The notes below the pieces were generated by a model. It did no database searches. It was not told the DNA's origin and was given only the letters and a program-made list of their open reading frames with translations. From positions 476 through 59,024 of the forward strand of contig JADFYG010000040.1 of NCBI GenBank assembly GCA_015233155.1: a stretch of DNA of 58,549 bases. Reading direction: 5' to 3'. Position 1 is the stretch's first letter. The number at the start of each line of letters is the position of its first letter. The translations under genes were made by a program, and so were the position numbers. Origin of the DNA: Candidatus Rifleibacteriota bacterium. Lineage in GTDB: Bacteria > Muiribacteriota > Ozemobacteria > Ozemobacterales > Ozemobacteraceae. Shown one piece after another: positions 58,501 to 58,549 of this stretch.

Positions 58501-58545
58501 GCGACCGCCGGTCAGCATCGCGTGGGAAGGCTTGTCTCCGGCCAT
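55531..58545 (-). CDS. Large membrane-anchored protein of unknown function (possibly 5' partial)
   Basis: About 1004 residues from the ATG at 58545, 4 bases from the window edge, so the true start may lie outside. There are three or four N-terminal hydrophobic segments (about 70-140) and a fourth ending in a signal-like VVCNAQPAT (about 173-193). A periplasmic region of about 670 residues follows, made of beta-rich stretches without catalytic motifs. Three C-terminal helices (about 905-980) and a Lys/Thr-rich tail end it. I do not recognise the family. It precedes the M50B-like gene by 7 bases and presumably forms an envelope complex with the downstream products. Confidence 0.65.
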   Translation of the reverse strand: MAGDKPSHAMLTGGRAKGIEPIENRLVITSNFYGLERDLILADIATDGRLLANRTCPEVRFSYLRFELFKCVKIAAFFMGLLAGMYFISGAYFGYTPKSVAALLLVLVLSYADLALEDIGDSANFGIWLALIGGVIWKIGLFFSKYSQSPSDSTPNGGSAIKPPRPSKSDTSGAVIASLIIALSLLLPVVCNAQPATATASVEREIRVMVPFADLSKVVEPNEKMVILPVEDYRYLQELGVARAPEPERAPWDYIVRSAGYHGHVEERGVRFTAEFQIDLLNDGWKKVCLLSSDAVPSKALLDNQAIALDLISYQSGSSGENASGYGLITQATGSRRLEATFFIPFQGKDLTVHRFDLPILPLCLSSLDIDVSEPDAEGWIDPGVLSVKSSGATGTAFAALLPPTSRVRFEWFRRVTRPTSESDSFPPDMIVNESIASTTASATAEKLAGKESGVASRPEVLREETRVLLRESGLLSFEEGFVRGRHRYQLEVTGGEGIASFAFMLPDGVTVLKVDGRAIEDWRVEESAATQKLRRLQIAFNSRIKGRNEMSIEFEKDVADREEVVVEAPELVPMNVDRVVGTLGIACLPVLDLAVNSPPEGYNPIDIGEFLREYAGTTPEKTPFAFKFIRHPNKLILNLTRPRDVEVQASIVDKTEAMTVLNKDGYLLTRVAYEIRNKSEQFLKLKLPVIDGKPAELWSSEAAGQPVKAGFDRQTGMYNLPIIRSPVQNGEVMSFPVEIVFAIRMSQPVQPLMPLSLSMPWVHLTQSEMSWVVYLPEGYELMRGQGNVDFNMSTAKPQQKMLDGSHVFAASGDAMADSRSQATFAASHRDEAQKAKTSSNLMTPPQATAIGNDRLFSILGLLPVKFTLPVTNYWTAFTMQQIEPKGDAPHLEGTLVTPREGVGRLLSWGMIVLGAIAGIAFLCFVTLRRPMISFLIVCISSSILAFALLMKLYQADISFKIGFLSVVILGTLNRIYQWKPTTASDALNTTQKKTTEATPVKEV

Positions 58546-58549
58546 CTCG

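Noticed and set aside
1..58549. tRNA, rRNA or tmRNA genes
   Set aside because: I saw no cloverleaf-like sequence or conserved rRNA segments on either strand by eye; a covariance-model scan would be needed for certainty.

Overview
The window (58.5 kb, GC about one half, two open ends) comes from a Gram-negative bacterium. It carries lipoproteins, many Sec signal peptides, type IV pilin-like proteins, a heterodimeric ABC exporter and outer-envelope-type secreted proteins. I see no rRNA, tRNA, CRISPR array, phage or transposase gene. The dispersed palindromic repeats, proline-rich secreted proteins and pilin-like fusions would suit an uncultivated lineage such as Riflebacteria or a PVC relative. 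That placement is a weak impression, not a result.

Layout. 1-2807 (minus): two half-transporters of an ABC exporter. 3150-5556 (plus): thioredoxin reductase, an inositol-monophosphatase-family enzyme and a small membrane protein. 5760-7223: a secreted HExxH protein. 7338-11599 (minus): small membrane protein, secreted TPR protein, lysS, then a UDP-sugar dehydrogenase. 11968-19226 (plus): the most unusual block, with a secreted polyproline/repeat protein, an ECF sigma factor, a zinc-finger/FecR anti-sigma, an EF-hand protein sharing the same repeat module, and three pilin-like proteins (PilX-, PilV- and PilW-like) in tightly packed order. 19237-24212 (minus): pstS-pstC-pstA-pstB-pstB-phoU with two different PstB proteins. 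24423-28335: SmbP-like protein, metallophosphoesterase plus CinA, secreted TPR protein. 29078-34357: P-type Ca2+ ATPase and an NRAMP-USP fusion. 34423-38429: DUF4160/DUF2442 pair, M3 peptidase, membrane protein. 38715-39479: prepilin-like protein.

39590-52685 (mostly minus) looks like a purine/allantoin-degradation island. It holds the three oxamate carbamoyltransferase subunits (FdrA/AllF with a separately encoded C-terminal tail, AllG, AllH) and a three-subunit molybdenum hydroxylase of the xanthine dehydrogenase family. An opposite-strand SASA-type esterase lipoprotein is lodged between allH and allF, and a second secreted HExxH protein (paralogue of the one at 5760) lies between allH and the hydroxylase. 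52825-58545 (minus) ends the window with a large membrane protein, an M50B-like membrane protein, a protein with a pilin-like domain at its C-terminus, and Hsp20.

The intergenic space holds at least three families of small palindromic repeats (MITE- or REP-like). The best leads are: (i) the ECF-sigma/FecR/EF-hand/pilin operon with its shared repeat module and an ECF-like promoter upstream; (ii) a PstB pair whose ATPase motifs have decayed in complementary ways, predicting one intact and one dead composite ATP site; (iii) the two paralogous secreted putative metalloproteases; (iv) the C-terminal pilin fusion.
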